Shown: positions 56,730 to 64,000 of the stretch, piece after piece
Layout: each line of letters opens with the position of its first letter
Numbering within the stretch: the stretch's first letter is position 1
NCBI RefSeq assembly: GCF_019443965.1
Contig: NZ_CP040814.1
Span: 372,001 to 436,000 of the forward strand
Length of the DNA stretch: 64,000 nucleotides
DNA from: Salinibacterium sp. M195
GTDB taxonomy: Bacteria > Actinomycetota > Actinomycetes > Actinomycetales > Microbacteriaceae
Direction: 5' to 3'
Made by a program: the position numbers and the translations under genes
Notes under the pieces: model-generated
What the model was told of the DNA's origin: nothing
Seen by the model: the letters and a program-made list of their open reading frames with translations, nothing else
Databases searched by the model: none

Positions 56730-57794
56730 GTGGCTCGAGTAACCATCCAGCATGTGGCGAAGGCCGCTGGCGTTTCCCCCAGCACCGTCTCCAATTTCCT
56801 CAACGACCGTCAGGGTCGAATGGTCGCGGCGACACGTACGCGCATCGAGACCGCGATCTCAGAACTCGGCTACCGCCCTAACCGTGCGGCGCGGCAGTTG
56901 CGCAATGGCAAAACCCAAACCGTTGGCCTCGTCGTGCCCTCTGTTGGCAACCCCTTCTGGGGAGCATTCGCTCACGAAGTTGAGGTCGCAGCCCTAGCTC
57001 TGGGGTGCAGCGTTTTGCTCTGCAACAGCGAGCGCGATCCCGAACGCGAGCGTCGCTACGTCGAAGAGCTCTGGGAAGATGGCGTTCGCAGCATCATCCT
57101 GTGCACCTCGTTGCCCTCGCTCGATCACGTCAGTCACGTGATCGCCGAGGGGCTGCGACTCGTCACTTTCGATCGGCCAGCTCAACCGAATGATCCCGAA
57201 TCGGTGGTCAGCATCAGCATCGACAACAACGTCGGCGGCCAAGTCGCCACGGCTCATCTCTTGGAGTTGGGCCACACCAGCATCGCCTTTGTGTCTGGCT
57301 CGATTCGTTCGGTGAACCGTTCCGCGCGCTACCGCGGGTATTGCGACGCCATCGAAGCCGCCGGGCTCTCGGTCGCTGACATGCCGCAGTGGACGGGAAT
57401 GGATGCTGCGCTCTTCGGTGATGTCGAAGCTGCCGAAGTGGGGCGGGCTGCCGCACGCGATCTCTTCGCCGACACGAAGACCGCCCCGACTGCGGTGGTA
57501 GCGATCAATGACATGACAGCACTGGGATTCTGTCGCGGCCTGCGCGATTTGGGGCTCAAGGTCGGGCGCGATGTTTCTGTGATCGGCTTTGACGACATCA
57601 TTCTCGCTGACCTTTATGACCCGCCGCTAACGAGCGTTCGCCAGCCCATCACGCGGATGGCGCAGCTTGCCGTTTCGGAGGCTGTCGAGCGTGGCTCGAA
57701 CGAGTCAACTGACCCGGGCAGCTCGGTTCTCTTGCGCCCAGAGCTTGTGGTGCGAGAGTCTACGGAGCATGTCCCCTCAACCCCACGACCGTAA
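56730..57794 (+). CDS. LacI family transcriptional regulator
   Basis: 354 residues. The HTH is VTIQHVAKAAGVSPSTVSNFLNDRQGRM, followed by the hinge helix GYRPNRAARQLRNGKTQTVGLVVP and a periplasmic-binding-protein-like sensor. It is divergent from the sugar-binding-protein operon, as is usual for local regulators of carbohydrate operons. The GTG at 56730 follows a strong AAGGAGG. Repression is expected to be relieved by an oligosaccharide or uronate derivative; that ligand is inferred. It overlaps the DUF2834 gene by 26 nt. Confidence 0.92.
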   Translation: MARVTIQHVAKAAGVSPSTVSNFLNDRQGRMVAATRTRIETAISELGYRPNRAARQLRNGKTQTVGLVVPSVGNPFWGAFAHEVEVAALALGCSVLLCNSERDPERERRYVEELWEDGVRSIILCTSLPSLDHVSHVIAEGLRLVTFDRPAQPNDPESVVSISIDNNVGGQVATAHLLELGHTSIAFVSGSIRSVNRSARYRGYCDAIEAAGLSVADMPQWTGMDAALFGDVEAAEVGRAAARDLFADTKTAPTAVVAINDMTALGFCRGLRDLGLKVGRDVSVIGFDDIILADLYDPPLTSVRQPITRMAQLAVSEAVERGSNESTDPGSSVLLRPELVVRESTEHVPSTPRP

Positions 57795-58140
57795 GCGTCC
57801 CACTCTTCTCCGCCACTGGAATGCGACCGCGATCACTTTTGCGGTGCTCTCCGTCGTCGGTCTGGTCGGCACGTGGATCTTCAACGCGCTGGCAATCGTG
57901 CAGATGCGTGACTACCTCGGCGACTGGTTCGGCAGCGGCCCGGCCGTCAACTCGCTCGGCGTTGACCTTCTCGTGGTTGCTGTCGCGGGCAGCATCCTGA
58001 TCATCATCGAAGCGCGCCGGCTTGGGATGAAGCGGGCTTGGCTCTATATCGCGCTCTCGGGCATCACGGCCTTCGCATTCACCTTCCCACTGTTCCTCGC
58101 GATGCGCGAGCGCAAGCTCGTGGAGCTTGGGCGGCACTAG
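57769..58140 (+). CDS. DUF2834 membrane protein
   Basis: 123 residues with three membrane helices: ATAITFAVLSVVGLVGTWIFNALA, NSLGVDLLVVAVAGSILIIIEARRLGM and WLYIALSGITAFAFTFPLFLAMRERKL. The central DLLVVAVAGSILIIIEARRLGM is typical of DUF2834 proteins, which have no known function. The ATG at 57769 overlaps the lacI 3' end by 26 nt; a longer frame from 57667 was rejected because it is inside lacI. It is probably co-transcribed with lacI. Confidence 0.75.
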   Translation: MSPQPHDRKRPTLLRHWNATAITFAVLSVVGLVGTWIFNALAIVQMRDYLGDWFGSGPAVNSLGVDLLVVAVAGSILIIIEARRLGMKRAWLYIALSGITAFAFTFPLFLAMRERKLVELGRH

Positions 58141-58211
58141 CCTTGGCGCTCGAACCGGTCGGGAAAAGCAGCGGGCCAAAGGGAGACGTGCGGCCGAACG
58201 ATCCTGCCGCT

Positions 58212-59207
58212 CTAACGGCCGAGGCCGCGCTCCATCAATTCGAACGCCGATGGATTGATACCGCGGAGTTCAGCCGCCTCTGCGCTGTAGACAAACAGTG
58301 CAATGCCGGAGCGGTCCGCGAACTTAACCGCACCAGACGAGTATCCATTGCTGGTGAAAAAGAGTGGACGCCGCCCGTCGTCATTCGCCACCCCTGCAAG
58401 CTCTCTCACCGGAGCCACACCTACAGAACCGACGAAGTGCTTCACTTGTGCGATGTATCTGGCCCCAGCGACATCTACTCCCCCATCACCTTGGTATGCA
58501 GTGACCTCGGCGTTAACCTCGCCAAGATGACGCATCCACTGTGCCACCAAGCTTTCAGCCCCGCGAGGAGTTACCCCTGTACGAATTCTGTCTGGGCGCG
58601 TTGAATTTCTTACAACGCCACGAGATACGGGAACCCCCTCGCTTCGCCTTCGTTTGTCAAGAACGTGAATCGCTCCGTCGAACGCGGCCTTCCGCATCGC
58701 TGATATGTGCAACAGACGAGCGTCCTTGGCTTCCTGTCCGATCCTGAGCCACGAGAAGAATATTGTGACCGAGAGCACGAGCGACACAACAGCTGACATC
58801 CAGAGTGCCGGTATCCAATCAAGCAATTCTTGAACTATGAACGTGTCTGAATTGCCGTACCAGTACGCGACGCCAGCGAGCACGGCCGCCATCATCAGAC
58901 CGACGGCAGCGACGGCTCCGTGGTGTTCAGCTTTGCGCTCGAGATCACTCTTGTGAAGCTTGATCTGTGGAAGGAGGATTGAGTCGACTGTTGATCGCAC
59001 CTCGGCGTCTGATGCTCGAAGATTCTGGAAACTTCGAGCAAATACCGCGCCCACTTCGCGAGCGGAATTCACAGATCTCATGGCAACATGATCGCACTTA
59101 ACCGGGCGGAGAAATTTCGTCCACCAAATCAACCCTTTTCTATCAAACAGCGAGGCCGCGGAATTCGGTCCTTTGAGCGCAGCAGCGTATTCCTTCGGCC
59201 GAAGCAT
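58212..59207 (-). CDS. Membrane-anchored Mrr-like restriction endonuclease
   Basis: 331 residues. Two membrane helices in the first half (AVAAVGLMMAAVLAGVAYWYGN and ALWMSAVVSLVLSVTIFFSWLRIG) are followed by an Mrr-type PD-(D/E)xK nuclease domain: RGAESLVAQWMRHLGEVNAEVTAYQGDGGVDVAGARYIAQVKHFVGSVG, with GGVD and QVK as catalytic residues, then PVRELAGV and LFFTSNGYSSGAVKFAD. A type IV-like restriction or DNA-processing function at the membrane is likely. An ATG at 59081 (MRSVNSAREVGAVF) is an alternative start. It stands alone between the DUF2834 gene and pdxY. Confidence 0.8.
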   Translation of the reverse strand: MLRPKEYAAALKGPNSAASLFDRKGLIWWTKFLRPVKCDHVAMRSVNSAREVGAVFARSFQNLRASDAEVRSTVDSILLPQIKLHKSDLERKAEHHGAVAAVGLMMAAVLAGVAYWYGNSDTFIVQELLDWIPALWMSAVVSLVLSVTIFFSWLRIGQEAKDARLLHISAMRKAAFDGAIHVLDKRRRSEGVPVSRGVVRNSTRPDRIRTGVTPRGAESLVAQWMRHLGEVNAEVTAYQGDGGVDVAGARYIAQVKHFVGSVGVAPVRELAGVANDDGRRPLFFTSNGYSSGAVKFADRSGIALFVYSAEAAELRGINPSAFELMERGLGR

Positions 59208-59344
59208 TCTGTAACCCGACTCTCGCGTTTCGACCCTCAGCTCCGGTTTCGGCTTGAAGTTGACGTCTTCTTCAGGCCTCAGCTTCGGGCCGACTGACCG
59301 AGTTGCTTACTCGCGCACTTAGTAGAAGGTGGGAGAATCGTCTA

Positions 59345-60196
59345 ATGAAGATCCTCTCGATTCAGTCCGCAGTCGCGTTTGGCCATGTCGGCAACTCGGC
59401 TGCCGTGTTCCCGCTGCAACGCATCGGCGTTGAGGTGTTGCCGGTCTATACGGTGAACTTCTCGAACCACACCGGCTATGGCGCGTGGCGTGGCCCGATG
59501 ATCGACCCGAGTGACGTCTCTGAAGTCATCGCCGGCATCGAGGACCGCGGAGTCTTCCCCCAGATCGACGTCATCCTTTCGGGCTACCAGGGCGGCGAGG
59601 GCATCGGCGATGTCATCATCGACACCGTTGCCCGCGTCAAGGAAGCGAACCCGAACGCGATCTACGCGTGCGACCCCGTGATGGGCAATGCGAAATCCGG
59701 ATGCTTCGTAGCCCCGGCCATTCCGATCCTGCTTCGCGAGCGCGTGGTTCCTGTCGCTGACATCATCACGCCTAACCAGTTCGAGCTCGGATTCCTCACC
59801 GAGACCGAGCCAGACACGATCGAGTCAACCCTCGCCTCGGCCGACGTGGCGCGCGCCATGGGCCCGAGCACCGTTCTCGTGACCAGCGTTGAGCGTCCCG
59901 ACCGAGAAGCGGACACCATCGAAATGATGGTCGTGACGGATGCCGGAGCCTGGATCGTGCAAACCCCGCAGCTTCCCATGAAGGCCAACGGTTCCGGTGA
60001 CGTCACCGCCGCCCTCTTTACCGCCCACTTCACGCGCAGCGGCGATGCCGCGGATGCTCTGGCTCGCACAGCATCTAGCGTCTTCGACTTGCTCACCAAA
60101 ACTCTTGAATCTGGCGAGCGCGAGCTGCAACTCGTGGAGTCACAGGAGTTCTACGCTCATCCGCAGATGCAGTTCACTACGCGCCAGGTTCGCTGA
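59345..60196 (+). CDS. pdxY: Pyridoxal kinase
   Basis: 283 residues of the PdxK/PdxY ribokinase-like family. Start MKILSIQSAVAFGHVGNSAAVFPLQRIGVEVLPVYTVNFSNHTGYG is diagnostic; YACDPVMGN lies near residue 120, and the catalytic NGSGD is at 215-219. It phosphorylates pyridoxal for PLP salvage; HemL in this window uses PLP. A longer frame from 59303 was rejected because it precedes the conserved MKILSIQS. GGGAG lies about 10 nt upstream. It is followed by an amidohydrolase gene after 105 bp. Confidence 0.93.
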   Translation: MKILSIQSAVAFGHVGNSAAVFPLQRIGVEVLPVYTVNFSNHTGYGAWRGPMIDPSDVSEVIAGIEDRGVFPQIDVILSGYQGGEGIGDVIIDTVARVKEANPNAIYACDPVMGNAKSGCFVAPAIPILLRERVVPVADIITPNQFELGFLTETEPDTIESTLASADVARAMGPSTVLVTSVERPDREADTIEMMVVTDAGAWIVQTPQLPMKANGSGDVTAALFTAHFTRSGDAADALARTASSVFDLLTKTLESGERELQLVESQEFYAHPQMQFTTRQVR

Positions 60197-60301
60197 ACAG
60201 ACGGTTGCGTGAACCGCCCTGCGGCGTTTCACAACCTACCTAGCGTGTGCCACTAGGGTGCTAGAGAGTTCCGCAATTAGCGGGTACTGGAAGGTAGTGC
60301 T

Positions 60302-61909
60302 GTGGCTTCGACTCTTTTCATCGGGAACATCCTCACCCTCGACGAGAAAGCCCCGCGCGCGGGTGCCGTGCTCGTAGACGGTGAACGAATAACAGCCATC
60401 GGAACCGAACAAGAACTCCGCGCGGTGTTGCCCGGCGACACCGCGATTGTAGAACTCGGCGACCGAGTGCTCATGCCCGGCCTCATCGAACCACACGGTC
60501 ATCCCCTCGAGAGTGCGGTGCTCCTCAGCGAGAACGTGGTCGACATTCGCCCAGTCATTGTGAGAGACCCCGAAGTGATCTTCGATCGCATCCGTACTGC
60601 CATCGCTTCGCAGCCTGAAGGGGCGATGGTAAACGGTTGGGATCCGCTGCTGCAGTTAGGGCTCGTAGACCCCACTCTCGCCAGTCTCGACGAACTAGCC
60701 GGAGATGTCCCGCTCCTCATTCTTCACAACTCCGGGCACAGCGCCTTCTTCAATACGGCGGCAGCCCATCTCGCCGGAATCAGTCGTGAGACCCCTGACC
60801 CGCCCGGAGCTTCTTATGCGCGGGATGCCGCGGGCAACCTCTCGGGAGTTGCGCGCGAGACAGCAGCAATCATGACCGTCGCAGGCCCCTTCCTCAGCCG
60901 CGGCTACGCAGATTTTGGGCGCCTCCTCGCCGCGGAACTACAGCGCGCCAATGCCGCCGGGGTCACCACACTCTGCGAGATGTCATGGAATCCCGCCCAA
61001 GCTCCCTTGGTAGCCGCTGCCCGCGAGAGCCACGAACTCACCGCCCGACTCCGCTTCTATGAGATGTCTCACCCGGGCGGCACAAGCGCTACGCCTCGGC
61101 ACAATGGGGATGACATCGTCGCTCAAGTCGGGATCAAAACGTGGGCAGACGGGTCGCCCTGGGTCGGAAACATTGCCACGTCGTTTCCATACCTCACCAA
61201 CGCCACTACCGCCGCCATGGGCCTCGAGCCCGATCACCGCGGCGCCGCCAATTTCTCCCAGGCGCAACTCACCGAGATATCCCGGGGCTACGCCGCTCAG
61301 GGCTGGCAGCTCGCCTGCCACGCTCATGGAGATCTTGCGATAGACAGTGTGCTGAACGCGTGGGAATCCGTTATTGCCGAGCTCGGCCTCACCGACCACC
61401 GCTTTCGACTCGAACATGTCGGAGCGATCACGGCAGAGCAGTGCGCCCGCGCCGCCTCCCTCGGGGTCACCGTGAGTGTTTTCGTTGACCACATTCATTA
61501 CTGGGGTGACGTATTGGTCGACGGCCTCTTCGGGGAACCCGGTAAACGATGGGCGGATGCCCAGAGTGCCGTGGCCGCCGGAGTTCGCACCACATTCCAC
61601 AACGATGGCACGGTCACGCCGCTCGAGCCTTTCCGCAACATGGCGGTCGCGATGACCCGGCGCAGCAATACGGGCCGCAGGCTCGATGGGGCTGAGGGCG
61701 TGTCTCTCAATGACGCCCTCAAAGCACACACGGTGAACGCAGCGTGGCAGTTGCAGGCCGAAGACCAGATCGGCAGCATCGAGGTCGGGAAATTCGCCGA
61801 CCTCATCATCGTCGATCGGGATCCGCACGCCATCGATGCCGAACTGCTCGCCAACACACAAGTGCTCTCCACCTACTTCGCTGGTGCGCTCGTGTACCAG
61901 CGGGGCTAG
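60302..61909 (+). CDS. YtcJ-like amidohydrolase
   Basis: 535 residues of the amidohydrolase superfamily, YtcJ-like group. The N-terminal metal motif is PGLIEPHGHPLE, ILHNSGHSAFFN follows, the second metal ligands lie in QLACHAHGDLAID and RLEHVGAITAEQC, and the last in FHNDGTVTPLEP. It hydrolyses a C-N or ester bond with a zinc site; the substrate is unknown. The GTG at 60302 follows GGAAGG and the start is typical (STLFIGNILTLDEKAPRAGAVLVDGERITAIG). No signal peptide. It precedes a DUF389 gene by 56 bp. Confidence 0.85.
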   Translation: MASTLFIGNILTLDEKAPRAGAVLVDGERITAIGTEQELRAVLPGDTAIVELGDRVLMPGLIEPHGHPLESAVLLSENVVDIRPVIVRDPEVIFDRIRTAIASQPEGAMVNGWDPLLQLGLVDPTLASLDELAGDVPLLILHNSGHSAFFNTAAAHLAGISRETPDPPGASYARDAAGNLSGVARETAAIMTVAGPFLSRGYADFGRLLAAELQRANAAGVTTLCEMSWNPAQAPLVAAARESHELTARLRFYEMSHPGGTSATPRHNGDDIVAQVGIKTWADGSPWVGNIATSFPYLTNATTAAMGLEPDHRGAANFSQAQLTEISRGYAAQGWQLACHAHGDLAIDSVLNAWESVIAELGLTDHRFRLEHVGAITAEQCARAASLGVTVSVFVDHIHYWGDVLVDGLFGEPGKRWADAQSAVAAGVRTTFHNDGTVTPLEPFRNMAVAMTRRSNTGRRLDGAEGVSLNDALKAHTVNAAWQLQAEDQIGSIEVGKFADLIIVDRDPHAIDAELLANTQVLSTYFAGALVYQRG

Positions 61910-61965
61910 TCGAGCAGAGTTCTGTTCATCCGAAATACAACAACTCACCAGGGGACGATGAGACA

Positions 61966-62994
61966 GTGACCGACGCAGGAGAAAAAGAGGCTCCACCCTC
62001 GAATCTCAACAATGTCTCCCATATGCGCAATGCTGTGCTGTTCGAAGGTCCAGAACGCGGACAACGCTTGAGCCGTTTTTGGATTCTGCTGAGTCTCGCG
62101 TCGACGATTGCGGCCGCTGGAATCGTCGCTGACTCAACTGCTGCCGTCATTGGGGCGATGATCGTTGCCCCCATGATGCTCCCGATTCAGGGAACAATGC
62201 TTTCCACCGTGCTCGGCGATCGAGTGAACCTTATTCGGTCGATTATTCTCGTCGCCTCCGGTGCTGCCGCTGCAATTGCGATCGGCTTCCTTGTCGGAAT
62301 GTTGGTAACAAATGATGTTGTCGCGGCAACTAACGCTCAGGTCGCTGGTCGAGTGCATCCGGGGCTCATCGATCTGCTCGCAGCTCTAGCCACTGGAGTG
62401 GTCGGTTCGTTTGCGCTCATTCGTCGTGACATTTCAGACACTCTGCCCGGTGTCGCTATTGCCATCTCGCTGGTGCCGCCGCTTGTCGTCGCTGGTCTCA
62501 CCCTCGAATCCGGGGCGACCGAAGAGAGTCTCGGTGCGCTCTTGCTCTTCGTCACAAACGTCGCATCGATTTTGGCAACCGGCGTCGTGGTGATGGCTCT
62601 CTTCAAGATTCAGCGATCCCTGCGTGCCGATACGCAGAGTGGTGTCGCGAAAGTCGCCCAGCGAAAAACTGCGCTCGTTATTTCAGCGATGCTCGTTGTC
62701 GTCGCGATCCCCCTCACGATCTCATCGATTACTACCGGAACTAACACGGTACGAGAAAACACGATTCGCGCGATCACCGATCAATGGGCCAGCGAGGCCG
62801 ACTGGGATCTGGTGACAGTAGACACCCGTCTCAATCAAGTGTTGGTCCGGGTCACTGGGCCTCTGCCCGCCCCAGACACGAAAGAGCTTGCGGCCCGCAT
62901 AGCCGCGAGTGATATCGACCCTACGGTCGTCGAAGTTGAGCTCGTGCCGTCGCACAGCGTAATTCTTGACAAGCCCGAAACATCCACGAATTAG
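61966..62994 (+). CDS. DUF389 membrane protein
   Basis: 342 residues with about six membrane helices in the middle. The DUF389 signature is FWILLSLASTIAAAGIVADSTAAVIGAMIVAPMMLPIQGTM, then DISDTLPGVAIAISLVPPLVVAGL. The C-terminal 100 residues are cytosolic or periplasmic with strand-rich DWDLVTVDTRLNQVLVRVTG. The function of DUF389 proteins (UphA-like) is not settled. The GTG at 61966 gives TDAGEKEAPPSN; a longer frame to 61744 lies in the amidohydrolase gene and is basic and unconserved. Confidence 0.85.
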   Translation: MTDAGEKEAPPSNLNNVSHMRNAVLFEGPERGQRLSRFWILLSLASTIAAAGIVADSTAAVIGAMIVAPMMLPIQGTMLSTVLGDRVNLIRSIILVASGAAAAIAIGFLVGMLVTNDVVAATNAQVAGRVHPGLIDLLAALATGVVGSFALIRRDISDTLPGVAIAISLVPPLVVAGLTLESGATEESLGALLLFVTNVASILATGVVVMALFKIQRSLRADTQSGVAKVAQRKTALVISAMLVVVAIPLTISSITTGTNTVRENTIRAITDQWASEADWDLVTVDTRLNQVLVRVTGPLPAPDTKELAARIAASDIDPTVVEVELVPSHSVILDKPETSTN

Positions 62995-63045
62995 ACGCCT
63001 CGCGTCCAATTCAGCCAGGACATCTGGGCGGAAAGACCCTACTGG

Positions 63046-64000
63046 TTATGGTCGCTTCAGCCGCCGCCGAATTTTGGCGACAACAACCTTGGGCCCCGCG
63101 TTCTTCAGGTAGAAGACGACCCGTTCAAGGTCGTGGATCGGCCCGGAATAACGCTTTCGTCGTGTGCGCCCTAAGGACCGTTGCCGCGAAACGCCAGTGC
63201 GGTCGCCAGCGCGGTGTGCCGTATTCACGAAATTGACCAGCGGGGCGAGAGCCGTCTGCCAGTAGTAGCGTTCCCGTACTCGGTGGATGTTGGCCCGAGC
63301 TGCAGCGATGAACTCCTCATCGAACAGAACCTTTTCGAGTGCCTCAGCAAGTTGGTCAACGTTCTCTGCCTCAACGACCACACCGAGTCCTTCGGCGGCG
63401 ACGAGTTCAGCGAAGTGATCGCCCTCGGTAACCACCATGGGGAGTTCTGCCCACAAGTAGTCGAGAATTCGCGTGCGGAACGAGAAGGTCGTTTCGACGT
63501 GCGAGAAATGGGTGCTGACGCCGGCATCGGCCTCAGTGAGATAATTCTGTCGCTCACTGTAGTCAACCCAGGAGTCGTTGAAGAAAACTGCAGAGTCGAG
63601 AACCGCTAGTTCCTGAGCGAGGCTTCGCGATTCGGCGACGATTTCCATCTCCGGCACACCAGGATGCGGATGCTTCGTGCCTTGGAAAAACAGTCGCACG
63701 TTGTCGTGCCGCTCCGATACCGCGGCAACTGCGCGGATCAATGTCTTGGGATCAAACCAGTTATAGAGACCGCCACTCCACAGCAAGACTTTGTCGGTTT
63801 TATTGATGCCGGGCTTAACACCCTTCAGCACGTCATGCACGTGGATCGGTGGCGTCGACGACAAGCCGAAAGGCGCGACGCTGATGAGCCCATCAAGATC
63901 TGGGTCACCCTCGTAGTTCGCTGGGTTGATGCGGCCAAGCGCCGCCAATTGACCAAGCCAGAACATTTTTTGACGATCGGATGCGCACAAAAAGAAGTCA
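63046..64000 (-). CDS. Glycosyltransferase family 4-like protein, C-terminal part
   Basis: Enters from the right edge; 317 codons of the C-terminal portion are present. DKVLLWSGGLYNWFDPKTLIRAVAAVSERHDNVRLFFQGT is the beginning of the GT-B C-terminal domain, and EADAGVSTHFSHVETTFSFRTRILDYLWAELPMVVTEGDHFAELVAAEGLGVVVEAENVDQLAEAL holds the donor-binding region. It transfers a sugar from an NDP donor, perhaps for wall or surface glycans. The basic C-terminus (GRTRRKRYSGP and KIRRRLKRP) may bind the membrane. Only the start and N-terminal acceptor domain are missing. Confidence 0.8.
   Translation of the reverse strand, partial: DFFLCASDRQKMFWLGQLAALGRINPANYEGDPDLDGLISVAPFGLSSTPPIHVHDVLKGVKPGINKTDKVLLWSGGLYNWFDPKTLIRAVAAVSERHDNVRLFFQGTKHPHPGVPEMEIVAESRSLAQELAVLDSAVFFNDSWVDYSERQNYLTEADAGVSTHFSHVETTFSFRTRILDYLWAELPMVVTEGDHFAELVAAEGLGVVVEAENVDQLAEALEKVLFDEEFIAAARANIHRVRERYYWQTALAPLVNFVNTAHRAGDRTGVSRQRSLGRTRRKRYSGPIHDLERVVFYLKNAGPKVVVAKIRRRLKRP

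Noticed and set aside
1..64000. tRNA, rRNA, insertion sequences and integrases
   Set aside because: No TTC-loop-like tRNA ends, no rRNA stretches, no transposase motifs or flanking inverted repeats were seen; a covariance-model search would be decisive for small RNAs.

Overview
The window looks like chromosomal DNA of a high-GC Gram-positive actinobacterium, most likely a Microbacteriaceae relative. The signs are a coproporphyrin-dependent haem pathway (HemQ/ChdC with CgoX and CpfC), the NucS/EndoMS mismatch nuclease, frequent GTG starts, ATGA/GTGA overlaps between genes, a sortase substrate ending in LAFTG, and many genes whose only visible start signal is a TANNNT -10 hexamer 6-8 nt before the start codon (leaderless mRNAs). 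No rRNA, tRNA, CRISPR array, integrase or transposase was seen.

Layout. 1-7.7 kb is an accessory-looking nucleic-acid block: a partial EEP-fold hydrolase, a RecB-like nuclease/helicase, a MazG-like pyrophosphohydrolase coupled to a GIY-YIG/Schlafen-group-3-type helicase, and an ADP-ribosylglycohydrolase fused to a Cys phosphatase. 7.7-13.1 kb holds housekeeping genes (AlkA-like glycosylase, TrhO, PfkA, AcuI-like reductase, DUF1304). 13.2-19.0 kb is one gene for a 1956-residue cell-wall adhesin-like protein. 19.2-30.1 kb is the haem locus: hemD, three small membrane/stress genes, then hemL-B-C-H-Q-Y-E on the minus strand and divergent hemA. 31-33.5 kb is a small GTPase/roadblock/roadblock/DUF2510 operon resembling a Streptomyces conservon without its kinase. 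33.5-41 kb has a serine hydrolase, an M13 peptidase, an MFS transporter, nucS, a HAD phosphatase and three small lipoproteins. 41-43.8 kb is a type III PKS / ICMT-like methyltransferase / flavoprotein operon, like srsABC for phenolic lipids. 44.5-46.4 kb is a zinc alcohol dehydrogenase divergent from a TetR regulator with a perfect palindrome between them. 46.7-57.8 kb is a LacI-controlled polysaccharide-utilisation locus (solute-binding protein, two permeases, SDR, two heparinase II/III-like proteins, YesL-like, MFS). 58-64 kb has a membrane-anchored Mrr-like nuclease, PdxY, an amidohydrolase, a DUF389 protein and a partial glycosyltransferase.

How the genes work together. The haem genes cover glutamyl-tRNA to haem apart from glutamyl-tRNA synthetase, and a DtxR/IdeR-like iron box sits before hemQ. 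hemA and hemE appear to fire from overlapping divergent -10 boxes. The LacI locus would import and depolymerise a uronic-acid-containing glycan; the LacI-type half-sites lie at the predicted transcription start of the binding-protein gene and on the -10 of lacI. The best candidates for under-described biology are the MazG/GIY-YIG-helicase pair with its ADP-ribose-processing neighbour, the kinase-less conservon-like operon, and the leaderless promoter architecture.
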